The notes: generated from the letters alone by a model not told the origin. Counted from the first letter of the stretch, positions 25,569-37,500 are shown. The stretch is DNA of 64,000 nt from Apiosordaria backusii (GCA_030549205.1 JAUKTV010000012.1:1-64000); one strand, 5' to 3'. Program-made: numbers and translations.

Positions 25569-25943
25569 ATTTATTAATACAGTCGTTGATATAACCAACA
25601 GGGCGTTGGGTTTCTCGCAGACAGCAACCGACACCTCCCTACCTAGCCAAAGCTACCTGGAGCTCTTTGACCGGCGCATCGCAGCATGGCGGAGACTCGA
25701 CCGACTATTTCCTAGGCGTAGGTCTCCCAGTTCCTACCTCTACCCAAAACCCAGCCCGAACCAGCCCCCAAGCAGACACAGATTATTCTTTCTTCACAAT
25801 CTCACAATCTCACCACATCTTTCCCTGTTCAACCACCTCCGATCTTTCACCACCACCTACCCACTTCATCTTCATCCCACCGACCCCTTTCCTCGTTCAC
25901 TCAACCAGCTCAACCACCAACACATCACCCTTTTTTCCAGCCT

Positions 25944-27569
25944 TCACACAGCCACCACCCCCAGCGCCCCCATGGTAACCCCCTCACACCCCCTTTCATA
26001 ACCCTCCACCTCAACAACCTCCACCCCGGGCCTATTCCCCCTCCCAATCTCCACCACCACCGCCACCCTTTTTGTTTTCCCCTCCCCAATCTCAAACCTC
26101 GGCCACCCAACCCACCTCCCCAACCCATTTTCGGGGTCATCAGCAAAAGCCCACCAAGCCCTCTGCATCAACCCCGTCAATACCCTCTGGTCTTTACTCG
26201 CGCTCAACCCACTTACCTCCTCCGACCCTCCAAAGACCATGTGCAAATCCACGCCGTGGTACGCCCCCGATGTCGGGTACAGCCGTGTATTCTCCCAGTC
26301 AGCAAAATATCGATAGACATACGCTGGGATATTTTGCCTTGTCCGGGCGGAGGCCTGGTGTAAAACAGGACAGGTGAACGATTCAAGCAGGAAGGAACTA
26401 ATGATCTGGGATGGGGTCGGGGAGGTGATGTTCTGCGCAAAGGCGGGGATTCGGTAGTACCCCGCCTCGTTGTCCGTGTTTCCCAATAATACAGGAATAG
26501 GGGCGAATTGCCCAGAGCGGGTTAGAGAGAGGTAGGAACTAGGAGAGAAGACGGTGACATTATCGGGGGTGGGATAAAAAGGGGGTATGGAGCGGAGGGG
26601 GCTGGTGCTTTTGGCTGGTTTTATAGCTGATGCGGCGGAGAGGAGGGTTTGCCAGGGGAGGGTGCGCATGCAGGACAGTACTGTGGAAGGGGGGGTGGGG
26701 GAGGAGCAGTTGACGGCTGAGACGACGGTGTTCCAGTTGGATTCTTGGACGGGGTTGGTGTTGGAGGGGAAGGAAAATGCGGTGCCGGAGTGGGCTACCA
26801 ACCCGTGGGCGATGGGATCGGTCGGGTAGGCGTAGGCCCAGTAGTCTACGCTGACGCCGCCGGAGGACTGACCGAAGAGGGTGATTTTAGAGGGGTCACC
26901 GCCGAAGCGGGGGATGTTGTCACGCACCCACTCGACGGCGAGGCGTTGGTCACGGAGGCCGAGGTTCTGGGAGGGGAGGGTTGGTGAGCCGGGGAAGCCG
27001 AAGATGTTGAGACGGTAGTTGACTGTTATTATGATGATGTCTTGTGCCGAGGCGAAGTTGGCGCCGTTGTAGAAGGGGGTGTTAGTGTTGCCTATTGTGA
27101 AGCGGCCGCCGTAGAAGAAGATGAGGACTGGCTTGAGAGTGGAGTCGGAAGTGGTGTTGGAGATGGGTTTGGTCCAGATGTTGAGGGTTAGACAGTCTTC
27201 GCTTTGGGGGGTGCCGGCGGCGGAGGCGAAGTAGTTGAGGATTCTTTGGGCTTGGGGGTAAAAGCCGGGGTAGTTGACTGGTTTTGAGGGTGTCAAGGGG
27301 CAGTCGTAGCCGAAGGCAGAGGCGTTGTATGACAGGTCTGGAGTAAAAGCTTTCTGGGGTGGTGCAAATCGCAGGTCACCCACGGGCGGCTTTGCGTAGG
27401 GTATGCCGAGGAATTCCATCACGCACTCGGTATTGGGTGCTATGTGTCCTGTGATCAGTCCACTGGATGTGCTGACTGGGCCATGTTTCTCGATTGCCGA
27501 ATAGCAGGATATTGAAGCAGTTGCTGTGGCCAGCACAGCGGTCATCAACAGGAGCACAGTTAGCATCAT
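25944..27569 (-). CDS. Secreted type-B carboxylesterase/lipase
   Basis: Intronless, 540 aa from the ATG at 27569. I prefer this start to the upstream in-frame ATG at 27716 because it places a signal peptide (MMLTVLLLMTAVLATATAS) at the N-terminus. Motifs of the cholinesterase/carboxylesterase family are present in order: FLGIPYAKPPVGDLRF, SEDCLTLNI, and the oxyanion-hole region FFYGGRF. The nucleophile elbow is GQSSGG (Ser about 235), the acid Glu is in GNTDNEAG (about 368) and the His is in GAYHGVD (about 438). The third oxyanion-hole glycine is an arginine. Multiple NxS/T sites fit secretion. It hydrolyses carboxylic esters, probably extracellularly; substrate unknown. The C-terminal 60 residues are Val/Glu/Gly-rich and lack recognisable motifs. 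Confidence 0.88.
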   Translation of the reverse strand: MMLTVLLLMTAVLATATASISCYSAIEKHGPVSTSSGLITGHIAPNTECVMEFLGIPYAKPPVGDLRFAPPQKAFTPDLSYNASAFGYDCPLTPSKPVNYPGFYPQAQRILNYFASAAGTPQSEDCLTLNIWTKPISNTTSDSTLKPVLIFFYGGRFTIGNTNTPFYNGANFASAQDIIIITVNYRLNIFGFPGSPTLPSQNLGLRDQRLAVEWVRDNIPRFGGDPSKITLFGQSSGGVSVDYWAYAYPTDPIAHGLVAHSGTAFSFPSNTNPVQESNWNTVVSAVNCSSPTPPSTVLSCMRTLPWQTLLSAASAIKPAKSTSPLRSIPPFYPTPDNVTVFSPSSYLSLTRSGQFAPIPVLLGNTDNEAGYYRIPAFAQNITSPTPSQIISSFLLESFTCPVLHQASARTRQNIPAYVYRYFADWENTRLYPTSGAYHGVDLHMVFGGSEEVSGLSASKDQRVLTGLMQRAWWAFADDPENGLGRWVGWPRFEIGEGKTKRVAVVVEIGRGNRPGVEVVEVEGYERGCEGVTMGALGVVAV

Positions 27570-28440
27570 GATAGAACCACATTCGCTGGCTAAGATCCTG
27601 GCACAGGTAGGCTGAATGATACGGGAACATGAAAGCGCCGCTTCGGGGCTGGAAGAGAAGATTGTGAGCATTTGAGATATCTTATCGGCTGTACAAAATT
27701 TAGGGTGGTATTGCATATGGTAGGGTCCAGTAGATTACTCTTGTCCCGGCTGACGTTATCCCCGATGTATCTGTTGTTTGTTGGTGAGATAAGGATGGCC
27801 AACCCGCCATCATTAACGCTGGAATGGGTATGCTGAGACAATAACACGGTCTTCATTTTTGGAGCACGTTGGAAGATGACTACGATCATTGGACAATATG
27901 CGATGGAGCGTTATACTTTTGAATAGGGCGTAGAAAGGGCAACCACTTGCATCAGGAACACGAGACGGTAGGAGGCGTTGGAAGGAAAAGTGATGAAATT
28001 GTGAAGAAAGAATACCTGGTAAGGTGTGGTTGCTTGGGGGCAGGTAAGTTTTGATCTCAGAGAGCTGACTGGCCAGTCAATGCTTCTATCTAGTGGTTTG
28101 AGTTGAAAGAGAGCTGTGGTTCAAGCAGTGTCAGTGTTTCCATGCCCTCGCGAGCGTGTGCAGCTATGTGATCAACTTTGGAAGGTTTGATCTAGGGAAT
28201 ATTGAGCTTCATTGAGAGCCTCAATCCTCAGGCTCCCCGCATGTCAGTCTGTTGAAGCTCCAAGTCCGAATTTTCATTTTGGTGCTCTGTGATTGCTCGA
28301 ATTTTCACGACCGCCAACCCGTCGATAATCTTTATTTTTCCATCCCATCATTGTTAGCGCCCTAGCTCCATCCTTTGCGACCTCAGCCTCCCACACAGTG
28401 ATCATTTCGTCCGATCCAACGCCACGCACGGTCCACCACA
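27570..28440. other. Divergent intergenic region
   Basis: This is the shared upstream region of the esterase (minus) and the small gene at 28441 (plus). No repeat, RNA gene or supported ORF is visible. The last 100 bases are C-rich and pyrimidine-rich, as is common before fungal start codons. Confidence 0.5.
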
Positions 28441-29112
28441 ATGTCGTCCAGAATGAGCTTCAAAGACTCCCTTCGACTTGTGGCTGGCAAATATCAAAGG
28501 ATCGTTCTTGCCCTCTATTACGGAGGTGAAGACGTGGGTAGGCTCTTTCAAGAGATGAAATGGGCTCTAGAGGACCATGAGAAGCGCTTTGACAAGTATT
28601 TCCCTTTTCCCCATGACGGCACCGAAGAAGCACGCAAGGCTGAAGAACAGATGAACGAGTTTCTCGACACCTGGGGTCTCAGCATCGAAGAGATGAACAC
28701 TGAAGACTTTTTGACCAGCCTCATGCACATCTTCAACAAGGACATCGACCCCAAGTATCATCTCAAAGACTTTGACTCAAGTTACATCAGTCCCGGTGGT
28801 GTTTGGAAAACAATGGAGACTCTTGCGCCGATTATCGAGAAAGGGGTACGTTTCACAAACACTTCAACCTGAGTTAACATTGAAGTGACAACTAACGTCT
28901 TTCGTCAGATCCCCACCGAAGAGCCTCACAAGGAAGAGTCTCCTAAAGTCGATCCCCCCAAGTTCCCACCCCTCCACCTCGTCACCTGTCTGGGCTGTGG
29001 TGGGAAGAAACAATTTGGCACGGGCCGACCCGCGCTCAAGAGACGCCGTGGCATTGCGCGACTTCGTCGCCAGCGGCAGCGAAAGGAGACACTCCTGGGG
29101 TCTTCTGACTGA
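28441..29112 (+). CDS. Uncharacterised 202-aa protein
   Basis: Two exons, 28441-28845 and 28909-29112. The 63-nt intron starts GTACGT, has a branch-like CTAAC and ends CGTCAG, and the frame is kept. The N-terminal two-thirds are acidic and helical-looking (for example LFQEMKWALEDHEKRF). The C-terminal third holds a CLGCGGKK motif followed by a strongly basic stretch (KRRRGIARLRRQRQRK), which could bind nucleic acid or act as a nuclear signal. I do not recognise a family. The start codon context ACCACAATG is good. Confidence 0.6.
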
Positions 29113-29824
29113 GTTGGTAAACCTGGAAGTCTGGATGGCAGTCTCCCAAGCCATTGGATTAAGAGGGCACAGAGCAAGGACAAACGGAAAGGATACGAGG
29201 TTCTGGGTTAACAGCGTGCTTGGGGTCAACGATTCAACAGTATTTCTGGAAGGAGCGGTTTGATGATAGTGGCGTCATGATGGGTGCTTGGACCAGTTAT
29301 TTTTCATGGCGTTGAGGAAGAAGCCCTAGGCAGGTTGTTGGGCTGGCCATGACGAGGTGGCTGTTGCTCAAAGTTGGCCGATGACGAACTTGATCAGGCC
29401 ACTGGACCTATTGGAACTTTGGAACATGATGGAATCAGATAAGCAGGAGCAAGGTGTGTCAGTGGGATGTGGCTTTTCTTTTTGGCTTGGTGATTCAGGC
29501 TGTGACTCCCGTTTTGTGACATCCACCAGTGACCTGCCTTCCTTTGACTCGCTCTGTGGGTGACCAGGAGGGGCGCTATTGCCTACCTATTTATGAGAGC
29601 CCACACTGATGTCACCTTTTGGCGTTGCTGCTTTCCTTCTCAAAGGACTTGGAGTGTTTCTTGAACGCTCCCAAAACAACTCGAGGAACGCATCATCATC
29701 ATTCGTCAACACCACTCCCGAATCTCCGTAATTACCATCCTTCAAGTATCAAGTTTGGCTATCCATCATCATATTTCCACCAGTACAAGATACAACCGAC
29801 GCCAACCACAGAACTTGATTCACC
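29113..29824. other. Intergenic region
   Basis: No supported gene. The sequence before 29825 is rich in CAA/CCA and resembles a 5' leader. Confidence 0.4.
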
Positions 29825-30317
29825 ATGAAGCACTGCTTGTCGGATACGCCTGTGCTGACCGAAGCCCAGCTTTCCGAGAAAGAGGAGAATTACAGATCAG
29901 CCGTCCACCGAATCCTGACCGCCGAAAGGGCCTGGCTGGAGGAGAACCAACGTGGCTTTAAGCTCCCGATCAGCGCGTACACGGCGGAGAAAGACATTTT
30001 CAGGGATGCCTACATCCACAGATTGGCTTACATGCATGCGTCCAAGTCGAAGACTGACACCTCCGATCCCCCTCCCACCAACAATCAGCAGAACAGGAAG
30101 AAAAGAATAGGCCTCCTCAGAATCAGCTGTTGCGACAGGCAGGTGTCGCATGCTGCTGGACTTTCGTACGCAAAGCTTCAAAAGACTGACTCGTCGCCTC
30201 GAGCGATACAAGAAATTGGGTTACCTCGAATCCTGGGACAACCTTACCGGAGACGACGCCTACAATGCTTACGTGGACCTCGGAACAAAGTGTATGGAGG
30301 ATGTGCTTTTCAAGTAG
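29825..30317 (+). CDS. Uncharacterised small gene, frame interrupted (intron or frameshift unresolved)
   Basis: The start ATG lies in context TTCACCATG and opens a frame with a charged helical N-terminus (LTEAQLSEKEENYRSAVHRI). Convincing coding sequence later switches frame: from 30153 to the stop at 30315-30317 a different frame reads LLDFRTQSFKRLTRRLERYK and on to MEDVLFK. One phase-consistent intron would be 29977-30142 (GTACAC...GCAG); another would be 29952-30120. Neither donor is strong, so a real frameshift is possible. The simple open frame to 30349 would give an unlikely C-terminus. No family recognised. Confidence 0.45.
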
Positions 30318-30769
30318 GCTGCTTTTATCGTCTCATCCAGGTCTTGTGACTTGGCGACTGACAGATGTGGTTTAGGATCCCAGATACAAGTATGAAGGCG
30401 ACGATCAATATGTTTGTTCCTTTGAGAATGGAACCTGGGGGAATCACATAGCGTTTCAAAACAGGATAGAGGTAGATGATATTGACTGACGGAGGAGAAA
30501 TGGGAATTTTGTTTACAGACCAGCATCCAGTTTCAGTGCGGTCATCATCTTCACAGCTTGCCTTAATCAAAGGTGTACCAAGCGCCATGCCTTCGTTCTG
30601 CAATGACGAGCGATGTGAACTGATCATACTGCCGAGTCAATGCTTATAAGACGGTTGGTTTTGCATGCTAGCTACTGTTCATTATCGCTTCCGCCGCGAC
30701 GGACAGTTTTTTAATGTATTATTCCTCGTCGTTATCGACACAGCGGAGACTACGGCTATGACTACGGCT

Positions 30770-31085
30770 GACAGGGTCAACGAGGCACTTTAGGATTACC
30801 TCATGCTGGTGAAGCTGGCATCCATCCGGCTGTCGAGAAGGATAACACCCTCCCTGACTCAGCATGCACTACCGAAGGTGTCAACGACAACCTCGAAGGA
30901 AGTCCAAGGGTAACTTCTAGTTACAATCGCGCGGAGGCCCAAAATGAGAGAGGATGGTTTTACTCTTTGCCTGTCCACACTGTGGCCGTGAATACGCTTT
31001 CAGGGCTGCGGGGGGATCATTAAGAGGATTCCGAGGTAGGCATGTGACGGCCTGGGGACAGCCGTACAGACAGTGTTGTGACTGA
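30770..31085 (+). pseudogene. Possible decayed coding remnant with a CPHC motif
   Basis: A stop-free but ATG-less stretch (about 30772-31019) has amino-acid-like composition. It overlaps a 43-codon frame from 30954 to 31085 containing LFACPHCGREYAF and a following His, a half zinc-finger pattern. The two frames look like pieces of one protein separated by a frameshift. Evidence is thin and no family assignment is possible. Confidence 0.2.
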
Positions 31086-31929
31086 CTTGTGATGAAATAG
31101 GATACAAGATCTGTTGGACTAGATATTGATGAAGCTACCTTAAGGTGAGACTTTGGCAAGCGCCCATTTGTTTGGAGATATTCATTTCGAGGCTCCCTTT
31201 CTGTCTTTCCAGCGCCCCTTCACGAAAAAAGGTCGAAGATGGCTTCGCTTGTGCACCATGCCGTTCATTGGTGCTCAGATGAGAATCACAAACGCAGCAC
31301 CTCTCGCTCACGAGGTCTTGTGGTTGGGATGTTACCAAACCAGCCCCCAAATTCATGGTGGTGGTCTGGGCAATCTACCTCATGACATGGGGAAAAATGA
31401 AGATGGACAAGTCACTCGGTGCTGATAAGAACATGATCAAGCCCAACATAATTAAGTTCAAACCAGATAGGTAGGGATGGAGATTTTCCCAGCCAAGTAC
31501 GCCAGGCTGTTTGTGCAAGCTTAGATGGGAATCACAAACAGAGCACTGCTTGCTTACGATATTGTCTGTTAACGCTTGGATGGAATTTAGATAAAGATAA
31601 AACAAAATGCTTCTAAGGATATAAACCTTTTCATATAGATAGCAATTCACAACTGCGAGATTGGCTTTGCATAGGTAAAGCAGGCCATCTATATCATTAT
31701 CACCATCACGTGTATTGAGATGTCTAGGGTTGGTAGAGGTCATTGTGGGTGATATAGCAATTGACTTCAATACCAACCTGGGCTATTGTTTGCGATCTCC
31801 TTTTTTGTTCTCATACACGATCAATACCAATCACCATAGAAGGTTTCTTCCCTTAGCAACAACTAATCTGTTAAGAGACCGCGAAGCAGACTACAGCACA
31901 AGAATCATCTCCACCATCAACCACGAACC
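31086..31929. other. Region without a supported gene; contains a two-copy direct repeat
   Basis: A roughly 50-bp segment at 31274-31323 recurs, diverged, at 31519-31567; both contain GAATCACAAAC and a GCTYACGA word. On the minus strand both encode a CVCDSHLS-like peptide, but the surrounding frames are short. The remainder looks non-coding. Confidence 0.4.
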
Positions 31930-32925
31930 ATGTCGGCCAAAATTCCGAAGGTATGTGCCTTCTTTCCTTTTTTTCGACTCTGAGGGTGGTCAACCTCTCG
32001 CCAACAATGCAGCACGTCGACGTGAGCAGCAACGGGCACGGCACCGGCCCACCAGACACCGTCTGAGACGAGCAGTGGCCACGACGTTTTGAGTGACTAT
32101 GTCTACGGTCAGCACCGTGGCAACTCCTTACTAACATAAATCAGACACCTGCACAGCAAACCGGTAGTTAAGAATGGCGGGTCCGATAGTGTGATGGAGA
32201 GTGTTATCACACTCCAGAGAGATAAAGAGGACGCATTCACTCTGTGTCCTGATGCCATGAAACGTGCAAAGGAGCGTTCAGACGATATTAGAAAGGTTAT
32301 GGGTGTCAAATTTGAAGACATCCTCGAGAAGAAGAGCAAGGGAGAAACCGATAAAGAGACGTCGACTGCTGCTGAGAACAAGACTTTACCACCGAAAAAG
32401 CTTAATGTCGGTTCGAAGGTAGGTTATGCATATAAGATATTGAAGAACAGATAATCGTGCTAACATCAGGCCTCTAACAGAAATGAAGACACGACGCAGC
32501 GAACAATGGGCCGCAAGGGGAATCAGGGGATAAAGAAAGGACATAAGAAAGGAATTATGCATGATAAGATAGAGGTTCGATGGCGAACAAACGCCCTTAG
32601 ACATGTATTATCGCATCTGAACGAGAATGAAGATAGCGTGCCAGATTGCTCCGTCTCTTGTGCTTGGAAATTTAGGAATGTGCCATCCTCTGCATTCATG
32701 GCATCCTTCCTGGCGGATCAACAGCCTGCTATTTTCAGGAGTCTGTCTACCGGCAAGATTAGGAAAGTACCTGCACCCCTACATATTCTGGACCATCTAC
32801 TCCCAACCAAGATGAAACCACTACGGAGAGCAACCCACCGGCCCTACTTCCAGTCATGTACCTTGATCAACCAACAACCAGGCCACAAGCCACCTGCCCT
32901 ACAAATCACTACTATATATACCTAA
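31930..32925 (+). CDS. Uncharacterised multi-exon gene (5' exon structure uncertain)
   Basis: The ATG at 31930 (ACCATGTC) opens MSAKIPK and is followed immediately by a strong donor, GTATGT (31951). A TTACTAACATAAATCAG branch/acceptor ends near 32,143. From there the frame used by 32191-32418 reads KPVVKNGGSDSVMESVITLQ, followed by the acidic, helical KRAKERSDDIRKVMGVKFED. A clear 51-nt intron (32419-32469, GTAGGT...CATCAG) joins this to a basic exon from 32470 (TMGRKGNQGIKKGHKKG) that stays open to 32925. I could not find one exon chain between 31951 and 32143 that keeps the frame. It may be a real gene with an unusual intron or a damaged one. No family recognised. Confidence 0.4.
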
Positions 32926-33398
32926 TCAACCACATTTCAATTAGCAAGACCTGCCTATCCCCTCACTCAACCCCCCGGTCAGCGGAGGCACCGTTAAGCC
33001 TTCCGGCCTGGAGCCGGCTGCTGAAGAAGAATAACGTCGCTGCACGAGACGTCTTCCCACCTGCATTTTCCTTGACCGATCTCCCGCTGCCAAACCCTTC
33101 TCCTACCACCAAGAGGAACACCATCAGCAGAACTCGAAGAACCTCCTTCGACTTACCCCAAGCACAGAATCATAGCGTCGCCTATGGTCTCAGTCACCAA
33201 CGCCTTGCCTCAAACCTCAGAAAGTGTTGTAAACGAAACAAGTTAAAAACAGCAACAAAAGACCCACAACAAAAGCTACAGTCATCACAATCAGGATTGA
33301 TCCATCTCCACGGGCACACTGGGGGGGACTTGCTGACATCGGTCCCAAGCCTCAAAGACCTCGTTTACTCTCCATCACCCTCCAAACCCCTACTATAG
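32856..33398 (+). CDS. Possible small ORF, 180 codons, unrecognised
   Basis: An open frame starts with ATG at 32856 and overlaps the end of the previous gene. Its later part (SLPAWSRLLKKNNVAARDVF onward) has a balanced, coding-like composition rich in Ser, Lys and Arg. It may instead be a downstream exon of the preceding gene. No domain is visible. Confidence 0.25.
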   Translation: MYLDQPTTRPQATCPTNHYYIYLINHISISKTCLSPHSTPRSAEAPLSLPAWSRLLKKNNVAARDVFPPAFSLTDLPLPNPSPTTKRNTISRTRRTSFDLPQAQNHSVAYGLSHQRLASNLRKCCKRNKLKTATKDPQQKLQSSQSGLIHLHGHTGGDLLTSVPSLKDLVYSPSPSKPLL

Positions 33399-34591
33399 GT
33401 ACCTACCATACCTCACCCACCACAAGCACCCGCTATGCACCTTACTGTCCGTCATCAACACCACACCAGGCAAACCCCTGAAATACCAAGTCCCCCCCCC
33501 CCCTCAACCTCCCACCGCCGCAACGCAAGCAAAAGTTGACCGTTGAAAAGCCATCACTCACCTCTCTGCCGAGGAGCTAGATTGCCATGGGTCAAGACTG
33601 GCATCAAATGCATCCCAGCATTTTGGGGTAGGTAGGTATGCTGTCAATGATGTTGCTTGCTCGGGCCTTCTATTGTTTTGTGGGTACCTACCTTAGTTTC
33701 AGGGATCGTCGCAAGCAATGGTTCCCGTCGATTCGGCAAAGGGCAGTATGACGGGAGGGAACCGGAATCCTATTGATACCTACCTTACCTATCTGAGGTA
33801 CAGTACGTCGACAAGAAATCACAGAGCTTAAAACCTCCTTGAAGAAAATTTCTTTGATGAACAGTTCAACTATCGTCTTCCTGCCCGCCTATTTTGATGA
33901 CGAGTATTGAGTCGTAGCTGCGACCGCAGTATCGTTTGCCTCAATTGCGAATACCTTAGCTTTAGTCGATGCGCTGGCTATTTGCCCCCCAGCTATTGAG
34001 AGAAAGTCCCAAGTACAAGAAGAGCCTTATGCGGCACCGTATGTAGAGAGAAAAACAAAGTTGCACAATACATATCACTTCTCGAAACAATCAATATTCC
34101 CCTCCCTGCAGTTCACAGAGTATCATAATGAGAATAACAGAATAGAAGAATAAAAGCGTTGCTTTACCAACTATCAAAACACGCAACAACAACAACAAAA
34201 CAAACTGCCGCAGTGCTAAAACAATAGGTGAAAAGAAACCTTCCAACAACCAAAAAAAGGGCCGCCATCATGTGTATCATACCCACGCCTTCTACCATGC
34301 CTTGCCCGCCGTTCTTTTGAATCAATATCACATATACTCATCACCCCTTTCCGCCATCCCTCCAAGTCATCCAACGGACCTCATCGTCCCCCGTCTCCCA
34401 CCCCCTTCCGACCTTGACCTTCGCAACGATTTCACCGACAGACTCGACCTCAACGACCTCCTCCTCCTCCTCTCCCCCACCCCAACCTCCCCACTCTTCC
34501 CACTCCTCACACTCCCACTAGTCCCACTCCCCGACCCCCTCCCCCTCCTACTCAACCTCCTCCTACTCCTCCGGTTTAGCAGCCCACGTTC
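33399..34591. other. Intergenic region before the 3' end of VPS13
   Basis: No gene is supported. Repeated TACCTACC/GGTAGGTAGG words occur between 33,400 and 33,800, with a run of 11 C at about 33,487. The 34,370-34,600 part is a CT/CCT-rich strand opposite the VPS13 3' end; open frames there have low-complexity Leu/Pro composition. Confidence 0.45.
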
Positions 34592-37500
34592 CTACTCCAA
34601 CCCCCTAAACCTTCGATTAAACTCCTCCACCGCCACCGCCACCATCCTGTAAATAAACGTCCTCCCACTCTCCTCCCCAATAGGAATAAACGGCCCATTC
34701 GTCCCCCCTCTCAACGTCAAACTCAGCCCCGTCCTCTCCTTTGCAATAGTTTGAATATCCTTCAGCGGAACATCCCACTCCGTCTGCAAGCACCTACTCC
34801 TAATCAACAAGATCCGCGAGTACGTCACCATGACTACCATGTCTTCTGTCGGTAGCTCCAGATGCGCGATATACTGCTCGTCAAAGTACTTCCCGTTGTC
34901 CACTTGCTTCAGCCACGACTGGCCCAGCGCTTCCCGCTGGCTGTAGGGGCGGACGATGCCATCCGGGGGGATGTATCGCGGGAGACGAACTCTGTCGAGT
35001 TCAGAGCCGTCAAAGACGGTCGTGGTGTTACGGACTCCTTCGGAGACATTCGACGCGAAATCTAGGACGCCAATCGCGGGTTTGGTTGCGAGACCGATGA
35101 ATCCCTTTCCGATACCCTTCAAAAATCCGAGGGCACCCTCTTGCTCGGCACCTTCTAGTGGTTTGCGCGCGAGACCCCCAACACCAGACGCGACCGAGGT
35201 GAAAAGGCTGTTAGCGCCCGCTGTGACACCGTAAATGGCATGCTTTGGTCGATTGCGAGCACGAGTAATGCGTCGTCGATCCTGGAACTGCTTATCCATA
35301 GTTGCCGCGGCGAGGCCCTTGGCGAAACTGCCAGTCACCTTCGAGAACGAATCACTGACACCAAAGACAGATTTCTTGAAGAAGGACCCCGCGCCACGCG
35401 CAACACCGAGACCAAAGTCCTCGGGTTTGTCAGACATGATGAGCCCTTGGTAGGGTTCGTAAAAGATGTCGGCGAAGCCAGAGCTGATGTTGTTGAAGAG
35501 ACCGACCGGGTTGCCGAGGAAGTCGGCACTGCCCAGAATCTTGTGGACTTGGTACAGTGCTTCCTGACTATAGTGATTTGACACGTTCTGGACCAGGATT
35601 GGAATGGAGACACGGACGTTCTCAAGCATGAGGGCGTTGAATCGGATTGGTGCATCGTTGATGTTGCCAATGGCCATGGTCAGGACGTTGAAGAAGAACA
35701 TGACAGGATTACGCGACGAAGTCTTGTCCTCGGCATTGACACGCTCTGTGCGCACAAAGGACAAATCAAGCTGCATGGGTTGGATGTTGAGGACCTCAAA
35801 GTAAATGTCCTTGCCCGACTGCTGCTGCTTCGGCTGAGGGATGTCGATGTTGTCATCGCATAGCTTGTCCTCCTCAACGGTGTCGGACCACGAGGCACCT
35901 GGAACTTTGGAAAACTCGAGAACAGCATAGATGAAGTCTTCGTCGAGCTCAACCGTCATCTCTTGCAAGAGGATAGTAGCGTACTTAATGTACTCGACTC
36001 CGTAGGAATCATCCTTGACACGAGTTACCATGGCGTGCAACGATGGGTGAGCGTCAACCTCCTGGGCACGCTTCGGAACCACGCTAGGGTAGAGTATCAT
36101 GGGGAAGATACCGCCATAGAGCTGGTTGTCAATCTGGATCCACTTGACAGCCAGACTGACAGTCTGGTAGAGGGGCGAGTCGCTGTATCGGAGCGCCACG
36201 TCTCGGAAGGTGAGGTAGGCCAACTCCTTGAGCTGTGAGTTGATGAGGGACACACCAATGCCAGATAAACGCAGCTGCGCCCGGAAGGTGGTGCCTGTAT
36301 CCAGTTCCTTGGCCTCGAACCCTTCGCGGCTGGTGGTGGATCCCGCATTGGACTTTTGCCGGTACAAACTCTTGGACTGCTTGAAGTTGGAAAGGATGAG
36401 AGTTTGTGTCGGGCCATCGGCGATGACGTTGATGTCAATGATCTTGGTCTGCCCGTTGGTGCCAATAAACTTCATGGGCATCAAGTTGCCAATCTCGGCC
36501 AACTTAACATAGCGCTCCTTGTTGTAAGCGCTGATGCAGATCTCCTTGTGCTTTGCGGCGGGGAAGTCCCAAGCATAGGGCATGATGCTTCTGGGTGGTA
36601 GGCGGTACCGCACAGGCCTCCAGCCAGACCGGTCCTCAGTGCCATCCTCATCGATATTGGGGTTGACTTGGTAGAAGGTGAACTCGGTATCACTTTCGTT
36701 GCGCATGGAAAACGGCCAAGCCTTCTGTTCCATGGAAAGGTTGAGGAAAATGGTGGCTTCCTCCATGAGAATGTCAACTCGGACGAGGCGCTGGCGCTGA
36801 CCAGCCTTGGCAATCTTGATGTGTGTGGTGCCAAGGTCCGAGATGTTGAAGGGCGCGGTCCACTGGTTGTCGACACCAGGATAACACATGCAAAGCTGCT
36901 TGACGTGACCTCTGTTGAGGAAATGCAAAGGCCGCAAGGCACCGCTCTTCAGCGAAATAAGGCCGGATGAGCTCGGTTCCCGAATGTTGATGTCTTCGCC
37001 AAGCTTGTTCTGGATGACATATCTTGGCGCGAGGGTGACAGTCTTGATCATCTTGTACTTGCCCTGACCAGTCTCAACCGTTACACCAAGATGGATCTCA
37101 GCGTTCCGTGTGGGAGAGTTGAGGACAACTTCTGATGTGCTTCCAATCGCGTCAAAACTCTGTGGCTTACTCCACTCCGAGTCGCCAACCTTGAGCAGAG
37201 CACGATTGCGGTGGTCGTCGCTGTTGAACGAAAACATCATGGGCTTTGTCTTGCGATGACTGCCGTCGCCAATGTCGATGAGTGCCTGACCCGCCGCCGC
37301 CTTGGCTTGTTGCATAAAGCCCTTGGAACGGACGCTCACATCCAGACCGGTCTTGTTGAGGACGACGTAAGGGCTGTAGACGGTGACCTTGAACGCACCA
37401 CCGCTGTCGGGAATACGATAGTAGTGCAGCCGCAGGTTAAGGGCCATACCAGCATCGTCTTTGCAAACCAGGTGCGTTTCCTTCTTGAAGTCGTCTGTCG

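Noticed and set aside
30325..30627. 100-codon minus-strand frame with a hydrophobic C-terminal part
   Set aside because: Lies downstream of the 29825 gene on the opposite strand; no motif and poor start context.
34272..34652. 126-codon Leu/Pro-rich plus-strand frame
   Set aside because: Arises from a CCT/CTC-rich strand opposite the VPS13 3' end; low complexity and no motif.
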